64,000 nucleotides of DNA, taken from NCBI GenBank assembly GCA_002256425.1, contig NKIZ01000001.1, forward strand, positions 1,199,943 through 1,263,942. Reading direction: 5' to 3'. Made by a program: the position numbers and the translations under genes. Below the pieces are notes generated by a model that saw only the letters and a list, made by a program, of their open reading frames with translations, was not told where the DNA came from and searched no databases. Each line of letters opens with the position of its first letter. The first letter of the stretch is position 1. Source of the DNA: Alphaproteobacteria bacterium PA2. GTDB lineage: Bacteria; Pseudomonadota; Alphaproteobacteria; Caulobacterales; Caulobacteraceae. Positions 16,497 to 26,328 of the stretch are shown piece by piece.

Positions 16497-17249
16497 ATGC
16501 GGCGCAAACTCAGTTTCCTTGTGGCCATCGGCCTGGCGACGTCCAGCGCCGCCATGGCCCAGACCAGCCAGGACGCCCAGAAGGTTCTCGGACAATTGCT
16601 GGGCGGATCGGCGGCGGTGGCTCCGTCCGCCGGGCCTGCCTCCAGGGTCACAAGCACGGAAGCTTCCAGTGGCCTGAAACTGGCCCTCAGCAAGGCCGCG
16701 GATGTTGTGGTGGGCCAGTTGGGGGCGCCAGGCGGCTTCGCCAATGATCCCAAGGTGCGGATCGGTTTGCCGGGCAAGCTGGCCAGATATGATCAGGTCC
16801 TTACCCTGCTCGACAATGCGGGCGTGACCGACAACCTGTCAGGCAAGTTGAACTCGGCGGCTGAGGGCGCTGTCGGCAAGACCCTGCCCCTGTTGAAGAC
16901 CGCCATTTCGAAGATGACCGTTACCGACGCCATTGGTCTGGTGACCGGTGGTCCGACCTCGGCCACTGACTATTTCAAGCGGACGATGGGTCAGAGCCTC
17001 CAGGCCGAAATGCGACCCGTAGTCGCAAAGTCGCTTGGCGGGGTGAACGCCTTCAAGGCCATGGACGCCTACGCCGCCCGCAATCCTGCCCTAGCCGGTC
17101 AGTTCGGCGCCACCGACCTAACCGGCTATGTGACGCAGAAGGCCAGCGACGGCGTGTTTCTTTACATGGCCGAACAGGAAAAGCAGATCCGCGCCAATCC
17201 GGTGGCGACGGGCAGCGCCTTGCTCAGCAAGGTCTTCGGGACCCGCTAG
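16497..17249 (+). CDS. DUF4197 family exported protein
   Basis: The 250-residue protein has a signal peptide (MRRKLSFLVAIGLATSSAAMA). The DUF4197 domain follows: GLKLALSKAADVVVGQLGAPGGFANDPKVRIGLP, an N-S-A-A-E-G-A motif, a TDYFKRTM segment and a final FLYMAEQEKQIRANP helix. It is likely periplasmic or outer-membrane associated; the function is unknown. ATG at 16497 follows AGGAG and starts the signal peptide, so an upstream in-frame start at 16446 is rejected. Confidence 0.85.
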   Translation: MRRKLSFLVAIGLATSSAAMAQTSQDAQKVLGQLLGGSAAVAPSAGPASRVTSTEASSGLKLALSKAADVVVGQLGAPGGFANDPKVRIGLPGKLARYDQVLTLLDNAGVTDNLSGKLNSAAEGAVGKTLPLLKTAISKMTVTDAIGLVTGGPTSATDYFKRTMGQSLQAEMRPVVAKSLGGVNAFKAMDAYAARNPALAGQFGATDLTGYVTQKASDGVFLYMAEQEKQIRANPVATGSALLSKVFGTR

Positions 17250-17256
17250 ACTCCGT

Positions 17257-17607
17257 TCAGGTATCGCTTCCCGACCTGTCCAGTACGCGGACGGCCGCAG
17301 CTGCTCGGACTTCCAGTGGCATCAGGCGGGCATTGACGCCCATCCGGTCATAGTCCGGATCCTTGTCCGCCCAGTGTGTGACGCAGCCGCAGGTCTGGCA
17401 GCGGTGGAAGGTGATCATGTGATCACCCCACTCATAGGTGTCGGTTGGACCCTTGGGGTCGAGGAAGGTCACGGCTGTGGGGGCGTAATAGGCCCAGATC
17501 ACCCCATAGCGTCGGCAGATCGAGCAGTTGCAGTCCGTCACGGTCTCGGGCGCCGCCTCAAGGGCGATGCGGACCGAACCGCAGTGACAGGACGCCTCTA
17601 CTGTCAT
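17257..17607 (-). CDS. GFA-family (glutathione-dependent formaldehyde-activating-like) zinc protein
   Basis: The 116-residue protein has the GFA zinc-binding cysteines: CHCGSV near the N-terminus, DCNCSICRR (Cys-x-Cys-x-x-Cys), and HRCQTCGCVTHW. Family members are metal proteins of the Mss4-like fold, and most are of unknown substrate. ATG at 17607 lies one base beyond the ilvB stop, so it is probably cotranscribed with ilvB. Confidence 0.85.
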   Translation of the reverse strand: MTVEASCHCGSVRIALEAAPETVTDCNCSICRRYGVIWAYYAPTAVTFLDPKGPTDTYEWGDHMITFHRCQTCGCVTHWADKDPDYDRMGVNARLMPLEVRAAAAVRVLDRSGSDT

Positions 17608-17608
17608 C

Positions 17609-19420
17609 CTAGACCAGCCCCTTGCCTTCTTCGCCGATGACGCTGCCGATGTCCTGCCCATCGTCGGCCAGGATCATCTCGTTGTGCGCCTTTCCGGACG
17701 GGATCATGGGCAGGCAGTTCTCCTCCTTGGTCACCCGGCAGTCGAACAGGACAGGCTTGTCGCTGTTGATCATTTCCAGAATCTTGGCGTCCAGCTCGTC
17801 GGGGGTTTCCGCCCGGATGCCCACGGCGCCGAAGGCTTCGGCCATCTTCACGAAGTCAGGCAGGCTGGCGGAATAGGAGTGGGAATAGCGCTCGCCGTGC
17901 AGCAATTGCTGCCACTGGCGGACCATGCCCATCCATTCGTTGTTGAGGATGAAGATCTTGATGGGCAGGCCGTGCTGAACGGCGCAGCTCATCTCCTGCA
18001 TGGTCATCTGGACGCTGGCGTCGCCGGCGACGTCGATGACCAGGCTGTTCGGATGGGCCAGCTGGACGCCGATGGCGGCGGGCAGGCCGTAGCCCATGGT
18101 TCCAAGGCCACCGGAGGTCATCCAGCGATTGGGCTCTTCAAAGTGCAGGAACTGGGCGGCCCACATCTGATGCTGGCCAACCTCGGTGGTGATGTAGGTG
18201 TCGCGGTCCCGGGTCAGGGCCTGCAGGCGCTCCAGGGCGTACTGCGGCTTGATGTGCTTGGCGTCCGGGCTGTAGCGGAAGGACTTCCGCGCCCGCCACT
18301 TTTCGATCTGCGCCCACCAGTCGGTCATGGCCGCCTTGTCCGACTTGTACTTCTTCGCCTTCCAGACGGCGATTAGGTCTTCCATGACGCTGCCGGCGTC
18401 GCCGACAATGCCGATGTCAGCCCGGACATTCTTCGAAATGGACGAGGGGTCTATGTCGATGTGGATCTTCTTGCTGCCCGGCGAGAAGGCGTCCAGGCGG
18501 CCCGTGACCCGGTCATCAAACCGTGCGCCGACGCAAATCATCACATCGCAGTCGTGCATGGCGTTGTTGGCTTCGAAACTGCCATGCATGCCCAGCATAC
18601 CCAGCCACTGGGGATCGCTGGACGGGAAGGCGCCCAGACCCATCAGGGTCGAGGTCACCGGCGCGCCAGTCAGGCTGGCCAGTTCCCTCAGCAGGGCGCT
18701 GGCGCCCGGGCCAGCATTGATCACGCCGCCGCCCGTGTAGAAGATCGGCCGCTTGGCGCTGGCGATCACGGCCGCCGCCTGGGCGACCTTGGCGGCATCG
18801 CCCTTGGTGCGGGGGGCGTAGTTGTGGGCGTGCTTGACCGCCTGCGGGCCCTGATAGACCCCCTTGGCGAACTGGACGTCCTTGGGAATGTCGATGACCA
18901 CCGGGCCCGGCCGACCGCTGGTGGCGATGTGGAAGGCCTCGTGAAGGATGGCGGGCAGATCGGCGACGTTCTTGACCAGATAGTTGTGCTTGGTCACCGA
19001 GCGGGTCATGCCGATGGTGTCGCATTCCTGGAAGGCGTCAGTGCCTATCAGGTGGGTGGCGACCTGGCCGGTAATGACCACCATGGGAATGGAGTCCATC
19101 AGGGCGTCGACAATGCCGGTAATGGCGTTGGTCGCTCCGGGACCCGAGGTGACCAGAACCACGCCAGGCTTGCCGGTGGACCGGGCATAGCCTTCTGCGG
19201 CGTGGGTCGCGCCCTGCTCGTGGCGCACCAGAATGTGTCGCAACTTGTCTTCGCGATCGAAGAGGGCGTCATAGATCGGCAGGACTGCGCCGCCCGGATA
19301 GCCGAACAGGACTTCTACGCCCTGGTCGATCATGGCCTGGACCACCATTTCGGCGCCCGACATGATGTTCTGATCGGCGGTGGCCGCTTCGGCGGCTTGA
19401 AGGGTCTGATGGACGGTCAT
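17609..19420 (-). CDS. ilvB: Acetolactate synthase large (catalytic) subunit
   Basis: The 603-residue ThDP-dependent enzyme condenses pyruvate to acetolactate, or with 2-ketobutyrate to acetohydroxybutyrate. Motifs in order are the catalytic Glu region VRHEQGATHAAEGYAR, GPGATNAITGI, the FAD/central domain, and the ThDP-Mg motif GDASVQMTMQEM ending LNNEWMGMVRQWQ. The full three-domain length is present. The transcript begins with an attenuator (leader peptide at 19498-19542 and terminator at 19447-19470), pointing to control by charged branched-chain tRNAs. Confidence 0.95.
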   Translation of the reverse strand: MTVHQTLQAAEAATADQNIMSGAEMVVQAMIDQGVEVLFGYPGGAVLPIYDALFDREDKLRHILVRHEQGATHAAEGYARSTGKPGVVLVTSGPGATNAITGIVDALMDSIPMVVITGQVATHLIGTDAFQECDTIGMTRSVTKHNYLVKNVADLPAILHEAFHIATSGRPGPVVIDIPKDVQFAKGVYQGPQAVKHAHNYAPRTKGDAAKVAQAAAVIASAKRPIFYTGGGVINAGPGASALLRELASLTGAPVTSTLMGLGAFPSSDPQWLGMLGMHGSFEANNAMHDCDVMICVGARFDDRVTGRLDAFSPGSKKIHIDIDPSSISKNVRADIGIVGDAGSVMEDLIAVWKAKKYKSDKAAMTDWWAQIEKWRARKSFRYSPDAKHIKPQYALERLQALTRDRDTYITTEVGQHQMWAAQFLHFEEPNRWMTSGGLGTMGYGLPAAIGVQLAHPNSLVIDVAGDASVQMTMQEMSCAVQHGLPIKIFILNNEWMGMVRQWQQLLHGERYSHSYSASLPDFVKMAEAFGAVGIRAETPDELDAKILEMINSDKPVLFDCRVTKEENCLPMIPSGKAHNEMILADDGQDIGSVIGEEGKGLV

Positions 19421-19446
19421 GGTCTTGGCCTGGGGAAGAGGGCATT

Positions 19447-19470
19447 AAAAAAGGCCCGCTGGGGGCCCGG
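19447..19470 (-). terminator. Intrinsic terminator in the ilvB leader (attenuator)
   Basis: On the minus strand GGCCC-CCAGC-GGGCC is followed by six T residues, 26 nt before the ilvB start. An upstream nested structure (GCGACC...GGTCGC enclosing GGACTG...CAGTCC) overlaps the end of the leader peptide and could act as the pause or antiterminator stem. Confidence 0.8.
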
Positions 19471-19497
19471 TTGCAAGCGACCTTTCACGGACTGGCA

Positions 19498-19542
19498 TCA
19501 GTCCGCGGCGGGTCGCCTTACGAGTACGAGGGTCTGACGCAA
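19498..19542 (-). CDS. ilvB leader peptide, 14 residues (MRQTLVLVRRPAAD)
   Basis: TTG at 19542 is preceded by GGAGAAG at good spacing and opens a 14-codon frame ending in TGA at 19498. It contains Leu-Val-Leu-Val control codons. It lies between the miaA/ilvB intergenic region and the rho-independent terminator at 19447-19470, the standard layout of a branched-chain attenuator. Translation stalling at Leu/Val codons would prevent terminator formation. Confidence 0.75.
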   Translation of the reverse strand: MRQTLVLVRRPAAD

Positions 19543-19619
19543 AGGTCTTCTCCGAAAACTAAGGCCCTTGAAATGCCATGCCCCGCAGGGGCCGTCAACC
19601 CGCTGGCGGGGGGTTGAAT

Positions 19620-20525
19620 TCACCCAATCCAAAAATTGAGGGCCTCAAGCTGGGCTGCCGGGTCAAGGTCGGTGATCCGTGGCCAGTCCGCCATCTGACC
19701 CCGGGCCCAGGTGGTCTGCCGTTTGGCGTATCTGCGGGTTTCCATCTGGGCGGCCGCGATGGCGGCCTCCAGGGTGAGGTCCCCCCGTAGATGGGCGGCC
19801 AGTTCCTGATAGCCGACGGCCTTCAGGGCAGGCAGGGCCGGCGGCAGGCCTCGGGCGGCGAGGGCTGCAACTTCCTGCAGGGCCCCTGCCAGAACCATGT
19901 TTTCGAAGCGGGCGTCGCACCTCGCATAGAGGGGCGCCCGGGGCGGTTCAAGGACCACCCCCCGCCAGGAACCGGCAGGCAGGGCGCCAGTATTGTCTGC
20001 CTGCCAGTCCGTGAGGCTGCGTCCGGTCCCGGCCCATACCTCCCAGGCCCTGGACAGGCGCTGGCGATCCCGGGCCATGATGCGCGCCTCTGCGTCGGCA
20101 TCCACCGCAGCCAGCCGGGCGCGGAAGGCCTCCTCACCCATGGCGTCATACTCAACATGCACCTGATCCCGGATTCCGGGGGGGAGGGAAGGCATTTCGG
20201 CCAGACCCTGGGTCAGGGCGCGGAAATAGAGGCCGGTGCCGCCGACCACCACAAAGGGCCTGTCCTGCTCGAGTATGGCGTTGGCGGCCGCCTGCCAGCG
20301 TCCGACCGACCAGCCGTCGGCCGCGTCCGCCACGCCCACCAGATGGTGCGGAACAAGGGCGAGTTCCTGGCGGGAGGGGGCTGCGCTGAGGATGGGCAGG
20401 TCGGCATAGAGCTGCAAGGCGTCAGCGCCGATGATGTCAGCGCCCAACTTCTGGGCCAAAGCCAGGGCCAGGGCCGACTTGCCGCTTGCCGTCGGACCGG
20501 CGATCAGCCAGATGCGGGGCGTCAT
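19620..20525 (-). CDS. miaA: tRNA dimethylallyltransferase
   Basis: The 301-residue enzyme adds the isopentenyl group to A37 of UNN-reading tRNAs. The P-loop [15 protein letters not shown] is at the N-terminus, with [34 protein letters not shown] and the C-terminal [12 protein letters not shown] motif following. The start ATG at 20525 overlaps the start ATG of the divergent serB gene, so no intergenic promoter space exists between them. Confidence 0.92.
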   Translation of the reverse strand: MTPRIWLIAGPTASGKSALALALAQKLGADIIGADALQLYADLPILSAAPSRQELALVPHHLVGVADAADGWSVGRWQAAANAILEQDRPFVVVGGTGLYFRALTQGLAEMPSLPPGIRDQVHVEYDAMGEEAFRARLAAVDADAEARIMARDRQRLSRAWEVWAGTGRSLTDWQADNTGALPAGSWRGVVLEPPRAPLYARCDARFENMVLAGALQEVAALAARGLPPALPALKAVGYQELAAHLRGDLTLEAAIAAAQMETRRYAKRQTTWARGQMADWPRITDLDPAAQLEALNFWIG

Positions 20526-21417
20526 GCAGATCGCTCTCACCCTTGTCGGTCCGAACGCCGACCTCGTCACCGCCGCCATCGGCGATATCACCCCACGGCT
20601 CGCAGCGCTGGGGGCCCGCGTCAAGGAGCCAAGAACCCTTGGACCCGGCGCGGTGGATCTTTTGCTGGAGGGCGGCGAGGTCGCAGTGCTCCGGGACGAG
20701 GTGAACAGGACCCTCGGCGAGCGCCCTATCGACGCCTGCGTCCAGCCCTGGGAGGGCCGTCGCAAGGGCCTGCTGATCGCCGACATGGACTCCACCATCA
20801 TCGGCTGCGAGTGCCTGGATGAACTGGCGGACTTTGCCGGAGTGAAGGATCAGGTCTCCGCCATCACCGAGCGTGCCATGCGTGGCGAGCTGGAATTCGA
20901 CGCCGCCCTGCGTGAGCGGGTGGCCATGCTGAAAGGCCTGTCCATCGACGCCCTTCAGGCGACCTATGACCAGCGCGTTCAGCTCAATCCCGGCGCCCGG
21001 ACCCTGGTGCGGACCATGGCCCATCACGGCGCCCGATGCCTGCTGGTCTCGGGAGGCTTCACCTTCTTTACCGAGCGGGTGGCTGCAGCGGCGGGCTTTC
21101 ACGGCCACAGGTCCAACACCCTGATCGTCGAGGGCGATCGCCTGACCGGGCAGGTGGCTGATCCCATTCTCGGTCGGCAGGCCAAGCTGGATTCCCTTCT
21201 GGGCGAGGCGGCGGATCTGAAACTGGATTCCTCACGCACCATGGCCCTGGGCGATGGCGCCAACGACCTGGCCATGATCGAGGCGGCGGGGCTTGGCCTG
21301 GCCTATCGCGCCAAGCCGATTGTAGCGGCCCAGGCCGACGCCAAGCTGGACCATGCAGATCTGACGGCGGGGTTATACTTCCAGGGCTATCGGTTCGAGG
21401 ACTTCATCATCGACTGA
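20524..21417 (+). CDS. serB: Phosphoserine phosphatase
   Basis: The 297-residue HAD-superfamily enzyme has the nucleophile motif [17 protein letters not shown], motif [12 protein letters not shown], and motif [20 protein letters not shown]. The N-terminal 80 residues form a regulatory ACT-like domain. It makes serine from phosphoserine. ATG at 20524 has GCGGGG just upstream and overlaps the miaA start codon. Confidence 0.93.
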   Translation: MQIALTLVGPNADLVTAAIGDITPRLAALGARVKEPRTLGPGAVDLLLEGGEVAVLRDEVNRTLGERPIDACVQPWEGRRKGLLIADMDSTIIGCECLDELADFAGVKDQVSAITERAMRGELEFDAALRERVAMLKGLSIDALQATYDQRVQLNPGARTLVRTMAHHGARCLLVSGGFTFFTERVAAAAGFHGHRSNTLIVEGDRLTGQVADPILGRQAKLDSLLGEAADLKLDSSRTMALGDGANDLAMIEAAGLGLAYRAKPIVAAQADAKLDHADLTAGLYFQGYRFEDFIID

Positions 21418-21494
21418 TCGCCCATTGGGTGTTTTCTCTGGCCTAACGCCCGCATGTTCGGTCATGGCTTGAGGGCAAAGAGGAGACACGCCCA

Positions 21495-21830
21495 ATGATG
21501 TGGCTGAACATGATCGGCGCTGCAGGGACGGCTGTCCTGGGCTTTCTGGGCCTGATCTTCCCTGACCGCGCGGCCAATCTGGTCAATCTGCGGGCGGTCA
21601 CCCCGGCAGGCATGTCTGAGTTCCGCGGCACCTATGGCGGGCTGTTCCTGGCCATGGGCGTCATACCCCTGATCAGCCGCAATCCAGGCTTCTTCGCCTT
21701 CGCGGGCATACTCTGGGCCGGCATAGCCGTCGGTCGCGCCATCTCGATCTTCGCCGACCGCGCCGGAACCCGGGCCAACTGGGGCGCTCTGGCGTTCGAG
21801 GCCGTCATGGCCTTCGCCCTCCTGGCCTAG
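21495..21830 (+). CDS. Small membrane protein, DUF4345-like
   Basis: The 111-residue protein has four hydrophobic segments and the pattern [15 protein letters not shown], which is characteristic of the DUF4345-type small membrane proteins. The function is unknown. ATG at 21495 follows GAGGAG at good spacing. The stop shares CTAG with uvrB. Confidence 0.7.
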   Translation: MMWLNMIGAAGTAVLGFLGLIFPDRAANLVNLRAVTPAGMSEFRGTYGGLFLAMGVIPLISRNPGFFAFAGILWAGIAVGRAISIFADRAGTRANWGALAFEAVMAFALLA

Positions 21831-24067
21831 CGCTTCCCTTTCCGCCAGCGCTCGGCGGCCTCGGCCCGGGCCTCGGCCTTGACCTGTTTCACTGCACCCC
21901 TGTCGACCTCTTCGCCTGGCGCCGTCAGGGCGTCGTTGGCGAATTCCAGGTCCATGAGCTTGAGACGCTTGATCTCGTCCCGAAGGCGGGCGGCGGTCTC
22001 GAATTCCAGATCGGCGGCGGCCTGACGCATCTTCGCTTCGAGGTCGCGGAGGGTCGCCTTGAAATTGTCTCCCAGGAAGGGCTTGGACTCTTCGGCGACG
22101 GCCGAGACCTCCTGCATCCGCCGGTCCTTCTCATAAGGACTGGCCAGGATTTCCTTGATGCTGGACTTGATGCTTTCCGGCGTAATGCCGTGCAGGGCGT
22201 TATAGGCTTCCTGCTTCTCCCGGCGCCGGCTGGTCTCGGCCATGGCCCGTTCCATGGAACCGGTGATCCGGTCGGCATAGAGGATGACCTTGCCGTCCAC
22301 ATTCCGCGCCGCCCGGCCGATGGTCTGGATCAGGCTTGTCTCTGACCGCAGGAAACCTTCCTTGTCGGCATCGAGAATGCCGACCAAACCGCATTCAGGA
22401 ATGTCGAGTCCTTCCCGCAGGAGGTTGATGCCGATCAGGATGTCGAAGGCGCCAAGCCGCAGGTCGCGGATGATCTCGATCCGTTCCATGGTGTCGATAT
22501 CGGAGTGCATGTAGCGGACCTTGAGGCCCTGCTCGTGCATGTACTCCGACAGGTCCTCGGCCATCTTCTTGGTGAGGACGGTGATCAGGCAGCGATAGCC
22601 CTTGGCGATGGTCTCGCGGGCTTCGGCGATGACGTCGTCCACCTGGCTGTGATTGTCCTTCGAGACCGGGCGGACCTCCACGGGCGGGTCGATAAGGCCG
22701 GTGGGGCGGATGACCTGTTCGGCGAAGATCCCCTGCGCCTTCTCCATTTCCCAGGGACCCGGCGTCGCCGAGACACTGATGGTGTCGGGGCGCATGGCCT
22801 CCCACTCCTCGAACTTGAGGGGGCGGTTGTCGAGACACGAGGGCAGGCGGAATCCGTATTCCGACAGGGTGAACTTCCGACGGTAGTCGCCGCGGTACAT
22901 GCCGCCGATCTGCGGCACGCTCTGGTGGCTCTCGTCGATGAAGAGCAGGGCGTTGTCTGGAATGTATTCGAAGAAGGTCGGCGGCGGCTCGCCGGGGCGG
23001 CGACCGGAGAGATATCGGCTGTAGTTCTCGATGCCGGCGCAGGAGCCCGTAGCCTCGATCATTTCCAGATCAAAGGTGGTGCGCTGTTCCAGGCGCTGGG
23101 CCTCCAGCAGCTTGCCGTTCTCCACCAGCCAGGCCAGGCGCTCCTTCAACTCGGCGCGGATGTTGATGATGGCCTGGTTGAGGGTTGGCCGGGGGGTGAC
23201 GTGGTGGCTGTTGGCGTAGACCTTCACCGAGGTCAGGTCGGCGGTCTTCTTGCCGGTCAGGGGATCGAACTCGGTGATGGTCTCGATCTCGTCCCCGAAC
23301 AGGGAGATCCGCCAGGCCCGGTCTTCATAGTGGGCGGGGAAAATTTCCAGACTGTCCCCCCGGCGGCGGAACATGCCGCGCTCGAAGGCGGCGTCATTGC
23401 GCTTGAACTGCAGGGCGACCAGGTCGGCCATCAGCTTCTTGTCATTGACCTTCTGGCCCACCTCCAGGGTGAAGGTCATGGCGGTGTAGGTCTCGACAGA
23501 GCCTATGCCGTAGATACAGGACACCGAGGCGACGATGATCACGTCATCCCGCTCCAGGACCGCCCGGGTGGCCGAGTGGCGCATCCGGTCGATCTGCTCG
23601 TTTATGGACGAGTCCTTCTCGATATAGGTGTCGGTGCGCGGGACGTAGGCCTCGGGCTGGTAATAGTCGTAATAGCTGACGAAGAACTCGACGGCGTTCT
23701 CGGGGAAGAAGGCCTTGAACTCGCTGTAGAGCTGGGCGGCCAGGGTCTTGTTGGGCGCCAGGATCAGGGCAGGGCGCTGGGTCTGTTCTATGACCTTGGC
23801 CATGGTGAAGGTCTTGCCCGAGCCAGTAACCCCCAGCAGGACCTGATCGGACTCATGGCCCTCCAGTCCGGCCACCAGTTCAGCAATGGCCGTGGGCTGG
23901 TCGCCTGCCGGTTCATAGTCACTGACCAGTTTGAACCGGCGTCCGCCTTCCGACTTCTCCGGCCGCGAGGGACGGTGAGGCGTCCAGAGCATGGGCATGG
24001 ACTCGGACGGGTCGTGATCGAACATCGCCGAAATGTCGGTGACGCCGGATGTGGACGAACTGGGCAT
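21827..24067 (-). CDS. uvrB: Excinuclease ABC subunit B
   Basis: The 746-residue nucleotide excision repair helicase-like protein has Walker [15 protein letters not shown], the beta-hairpin region [36 protein letters not shown] (cut here to its known elements [10 protein letters not shown] and [11 protein letters not shown]), motif [26 protein letters not shown], and a C-terminal UVR coiled-coil motif ([16 protein letters not shown]) that contacts UvrC. It verifies DNA damage after UvrA loading. The first 45 residues are unconserved. Confidence 0.95.
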   Translation of the reverse strand: MPSSSTSGVTDISAMFDHDPSESMPMLWTPHRPSRPEKSEGGRRFKLVSDYEPAGDQPTAIAELVAGLEGHESDQVLLGVTGSGKTFTMAKVIEQTQRPALILAPNKTLAAQLYSEFKAFFPENAVEFFVSYYDYYQPEAYVPRTDTYIEKDSSINEQIDRMRHSATRAVLERDDVIIVASVSCIYGIGSVETYTAMTFTLEVGQKVNDKKLMADLVALQFKRNDAAFERGMFRRRGDSLEIFPAHYEDRAWRISLFGDEIETITEFDPLTGKKTADLTSVKVYANSHHVTPRPTLNQAIINIRAELKERLAWLVENGKLLEAQRLEQRTTFDLEMIEATGSCAGIENYSRYLSGRRPGEPPPTFFEYIPDNALLFIDESHQSVPQIGGMYRGDYRRKFTLSEYGFRLPSCLDNRPLKFEEWEAMRPDTISVSATPGPWEMEKAQGIFAEQVIRPTGLIDPPVEVRPVSKDNHSQVDDVIAEARETIAKGYRCLITVLTKKMAEDLSEYMHEQGLKVRYMHSDIDTMERIEIIRDLRLGAFDILIGINLLREGLDIPECGLVGILDADKEGFLRSETSLIQTIGRAARNVDGKVILYADRITGSMERAMAETSRRREKQEAYNALHGITPESIKSSIKEILASPYEKDRRMQEVSAVAEESKPFLGDNFKATLRDLEAKMRQAAADLEFETAARLRDEIKRLKLMDLEFANDALTAPGEEVDRGAVKQVKAEARAEAAERWRKGKR

Positions 24068-24214
24068 GCCTAGAACCTAGGATCGAACCGGCGCCGATAC
24101 TAGGGGCGCCTGCTGACAGGGTGTGGCGGCAGTGCGCCATTCGGCTTGAAGTCTTCAGCCTTCAGGCTTCTATGAATTGGCGTCGAATGTGGTCGGCGGT
24201 CCAGGGTTTGTTGC

Positions 24215-25567
24215 ATGCGCCGATGGTCCAAATCTGATTTGAAGACCCTCATGGCCAAGGCGACGCCGCTGCGGTCGGGCGACCAGCTGGCGGGGCTGGC
24301 CGCGACATCGGCTGAAGAGTCGATCACGGCGAAGATGGCTCTGGCGGACCAGCCGCTGACGCGGTTCCTGAACGAGCCACTCGTCCCATATGAGGCAGAC
24401 GAAGTCACCCGGCTCATCCTGGACACCCACGATCGGGAAGCCTTTGCGCCCATCTCGACCATGTCCGTGGGAGAGTTCCGGGACTGGCTGCTGTCCGACG
24501 CCGTGGATGAGGCCGCCCTGAAGTCCGTCGCGCCGGGTGTTACCCCTGAAATGGCGGCCGCAGTTTCCAAGATAATGCGCAATCAGGATCTGATCCTGGC
24601 GGCCTCCAAGGTCAGGGTGGCGACACGGTTCAGAAGCACGGTGGGCCTGCGCGGACGACTGTCCAGTCGACTGCAGCCCAATCATCCAACCGATGACCCG
24701 GCGGGAATTCTGGCGTCCATGGTCGATGGCCTGCTGCTTGGATCCGGTGACGCCGTGATCGGGGTCAATCCGGCCAGCGACAATCTGCAGGTCCTGGGCG
24801 GACTGGTCGAAATGATGGCTGAAGTCATTGCCCGGTTCGAGATCCCGACCCAGTCCTGTGTCCTGACCCACGTGACGTCCAGTCTGGCGCTCATCGAGCA
24901 AGGTCGGCCGGTAGACCTGGTCTTCCAGTCCATTGCCGGAACCGAGGCGGCGAACACCGCCTTCGGGATCAACCTCAGCCTGCTGAATGAGGCCAACCTG
25001 GCTGCGCGGGAACTGAGGCGTAATCCCCATGGCGGTCAGGTCATGTACTTCGAGACAGGGCAGGGGACTGCACTTTCTTCCGGCGCACACCATGGAGTGG
25101 ATCAGCAGACCCTCGAGACGCGGGCTTATGGTGTCGCTCGCGCATTTGATCCCTTTCTCGTCAACACCGTCGTCGGTTTCATCGGCCCGGAATACCTCTT
25201 CGACGGCAAGCAGATCATCCGCGCAGGTCTCGAGGACCACTTCTGCGGAAAGTTGCTCGGCCTGCCGATGGGCTGCGACGTCTGTTACACCAACCACGCC
25301 GAGGCCGATCAGGACGACATGGATGTCCTGCTGACCCTTCTGGCAGCGGCCGGGGTCAATTTCATCATGGGCGTGCCCGGGGCCGACGACGTCATGCTGA
25401 ACTACCAGTCCACGTCATTTCACGACCTGCTTTATGCCCGGCAGGTTCTGAACCTGCGTCCGGCGCCGGAGTTCGAGGCCTGGCTGGCCAAGGTGGGTCT
25501 CACGGATGACAAGGGGCGGCTTTCAGCGCCCAGACCGGGCCATCCCCTGCTTCAGGTCCTGAAATGA
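24215..25567 (+). CDS. eutB: Ethanolamine ammonia-lyase large subunit
   Basis: The 450-residue TIM-barrel subunit carries family motifs ATPLRSGDQLAGLAA, NPASDNLQVLGGL, HVTSSLALIEQG, FQSIAGTEAANTAFGI, the active-site region MYFETGQGTALSSGAHHGVDQQ (in parts), IGPEYLFDGKQI and GLPMGCDVCYTNHAEADQ. With EutC and adenosylcobalamin it splits ethanolamine into acetaldehyde and ammonia. No microcompartment, reactivase (eutA) or transporter gene is adjacent. ATG at 24215 has CAGGG upstream. The eutC start overlaps its stop by ATGA. Confidence 0.94.
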   Translation: MRRWSKSDLKTLMAKATPLRSGDQLAGLAATSAEESITAKMALADQPLTRFLNEPLVPYEADEVTRLILDTHDREAFAPISTMSVGEFRDWLLSDAVDEAALKSVAPGVTPEMAAAVSKIMRNQDLILAASKVRVATRFRSTVGLRGRLSSRLQPNHPTDDPAGILASMVDGLLLGSGDAVIGVNPASDNLQVLGGLVEMMAEVIARFEIPTQSCVLTHVTSSLALIEQGRPVDLVFQSIAGTEAANTAFGINLSLLNEANLAARELRRNPHGGQVMYFETGQGTALSSGAHHGVDQQTLETRAYGVARAFDPFLVNTVVGFIGPEYLFDGKQIIRAGLEDHFCGKLLGLPMGCDVCYTNHAEADQDDMDVLLTLLAAAGVNFIMGVPGADDVMLNYQSTSFHDLLYARQVLNLRPAPEFEAWLAKVGLTDDKGRLSAPRPGHPLLQVLK

Positions 25568-26328
25568 CGGATGACGTCGAAAAACCTCAGGCCTTGCCCA
25601 GGCTGACGGCGGCCCGCATCGGGCTTGGCCGGACCGGCGCCAGCCTGCCCACCCGAGCGGTTCTCGACTTCGCCCTGGATCACGCCCGCGCCCGGGACGC
25701 CGTCCACGCGACGCTTGATGTGGAAACCCTTGGCGACCAGGTCCGAAGGCTGGGATTTGAGGCGCTGAGCGTCACAAGCGCAGCGCCTGACCGGCATACC
25801 TATCTCTCCAGACCGGATCTCGGCGCGAGACTTTCCCCGGCTTCCCATGCAGCACTTTCGGACCTGAGCGGGTCCGGACCTGACCTGACCATCGTGCTGG
25901 CCGACGGACTCTCGAGCCGGGCGCTCGATCATGCGGGCAGTCTACTTGCTGAACTGAAGTCAGCCATGGTCCCGGACAGTTGGATCGTTTCGCCCGTCGT
26001 GATCGCGACTCAGGCGCGGGTCGCCCTCGGAGACGAAGTCGGCGCCAGTCTCGGAGCGTCCATGGTGCTCATCCTGATCGGCGAGCGGCCCGGCATGTCG
26101 TCTCCGGACAGTCTGGGCGCCTATCTGACCTGGAATCCCGTGGTCGGCCGCTCCAATGCGGAGCGCAATTGCGTCTCGAACATCCGGCCGGCAGGACTGA
26201 AGCCGGAGGATGCAGCCAGGACCATCTTCTGGCTCATGAAGGAGGCGCGACGCCTCAAGCTGACCGGGGTCGAGCTGAAGGACCTGAGCGGACTTGGGGC
26301 TATTTCTTCTTCCCGGGCCTTGCCTTGA
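25564..26328 (+). CDS. eutC: Ethanolamine ammonia-lyase small subunit
   Basis: The 254-residue subunit completes the B12-binding site of the ammonia-lyase. Visible features are LTAARIGLGRTGASLPTRAVLDFALDHARARDAVH (recognisable in the short pieces RIGLGRTG and LDFALDHARARDAVH), LSRPDLGARLS, IVLADGLSSRA, IGERPGMSSPDSLGAYL and NAERNCVSNIRPAGL. It overlaps eutB by 4 bp (ATGA), so the two are translationally coupled. The 3' end overlaps the convergent DsbA-like gene by 29 bp. Confidence 0.94.
   Translation: MTDDVEKPQALPRLTAARIGLGRTGASLPTRAVLDFALDHARARDAVHATLDVETLGDQVRRLGFEALSVTSAAPDRHTYLSRPDLGARLSPASHAALSDLSGSGPDLTIVLADGLSSRALDHAGSLLAELKSAMVPDSWIVSPVVIATQARVALGDEVGASLGASMVLILIGERPGMSSPDSLGAYLTWNPVVGRSNAERNCVSNIRPAGLKPEDAARTIFWLMKEARRLKLTGVELKDLSGLGAISSSRALP

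Noticed and set aside
22505..24073. A 522-codon open frame antisense to uvrB
   Set aside because: Same reason: compositional shadow of a confidently identified gene with no family motifs.
24073..24088. GAAC-N8-GAAC just upstream of uvrB, resembling an alphaproteobacterial LexA box
   Set aside because: The established spacing is seven bases (GTTC-N7-GTTC); here it is eight, so it is not a credible SOS box without binding data.
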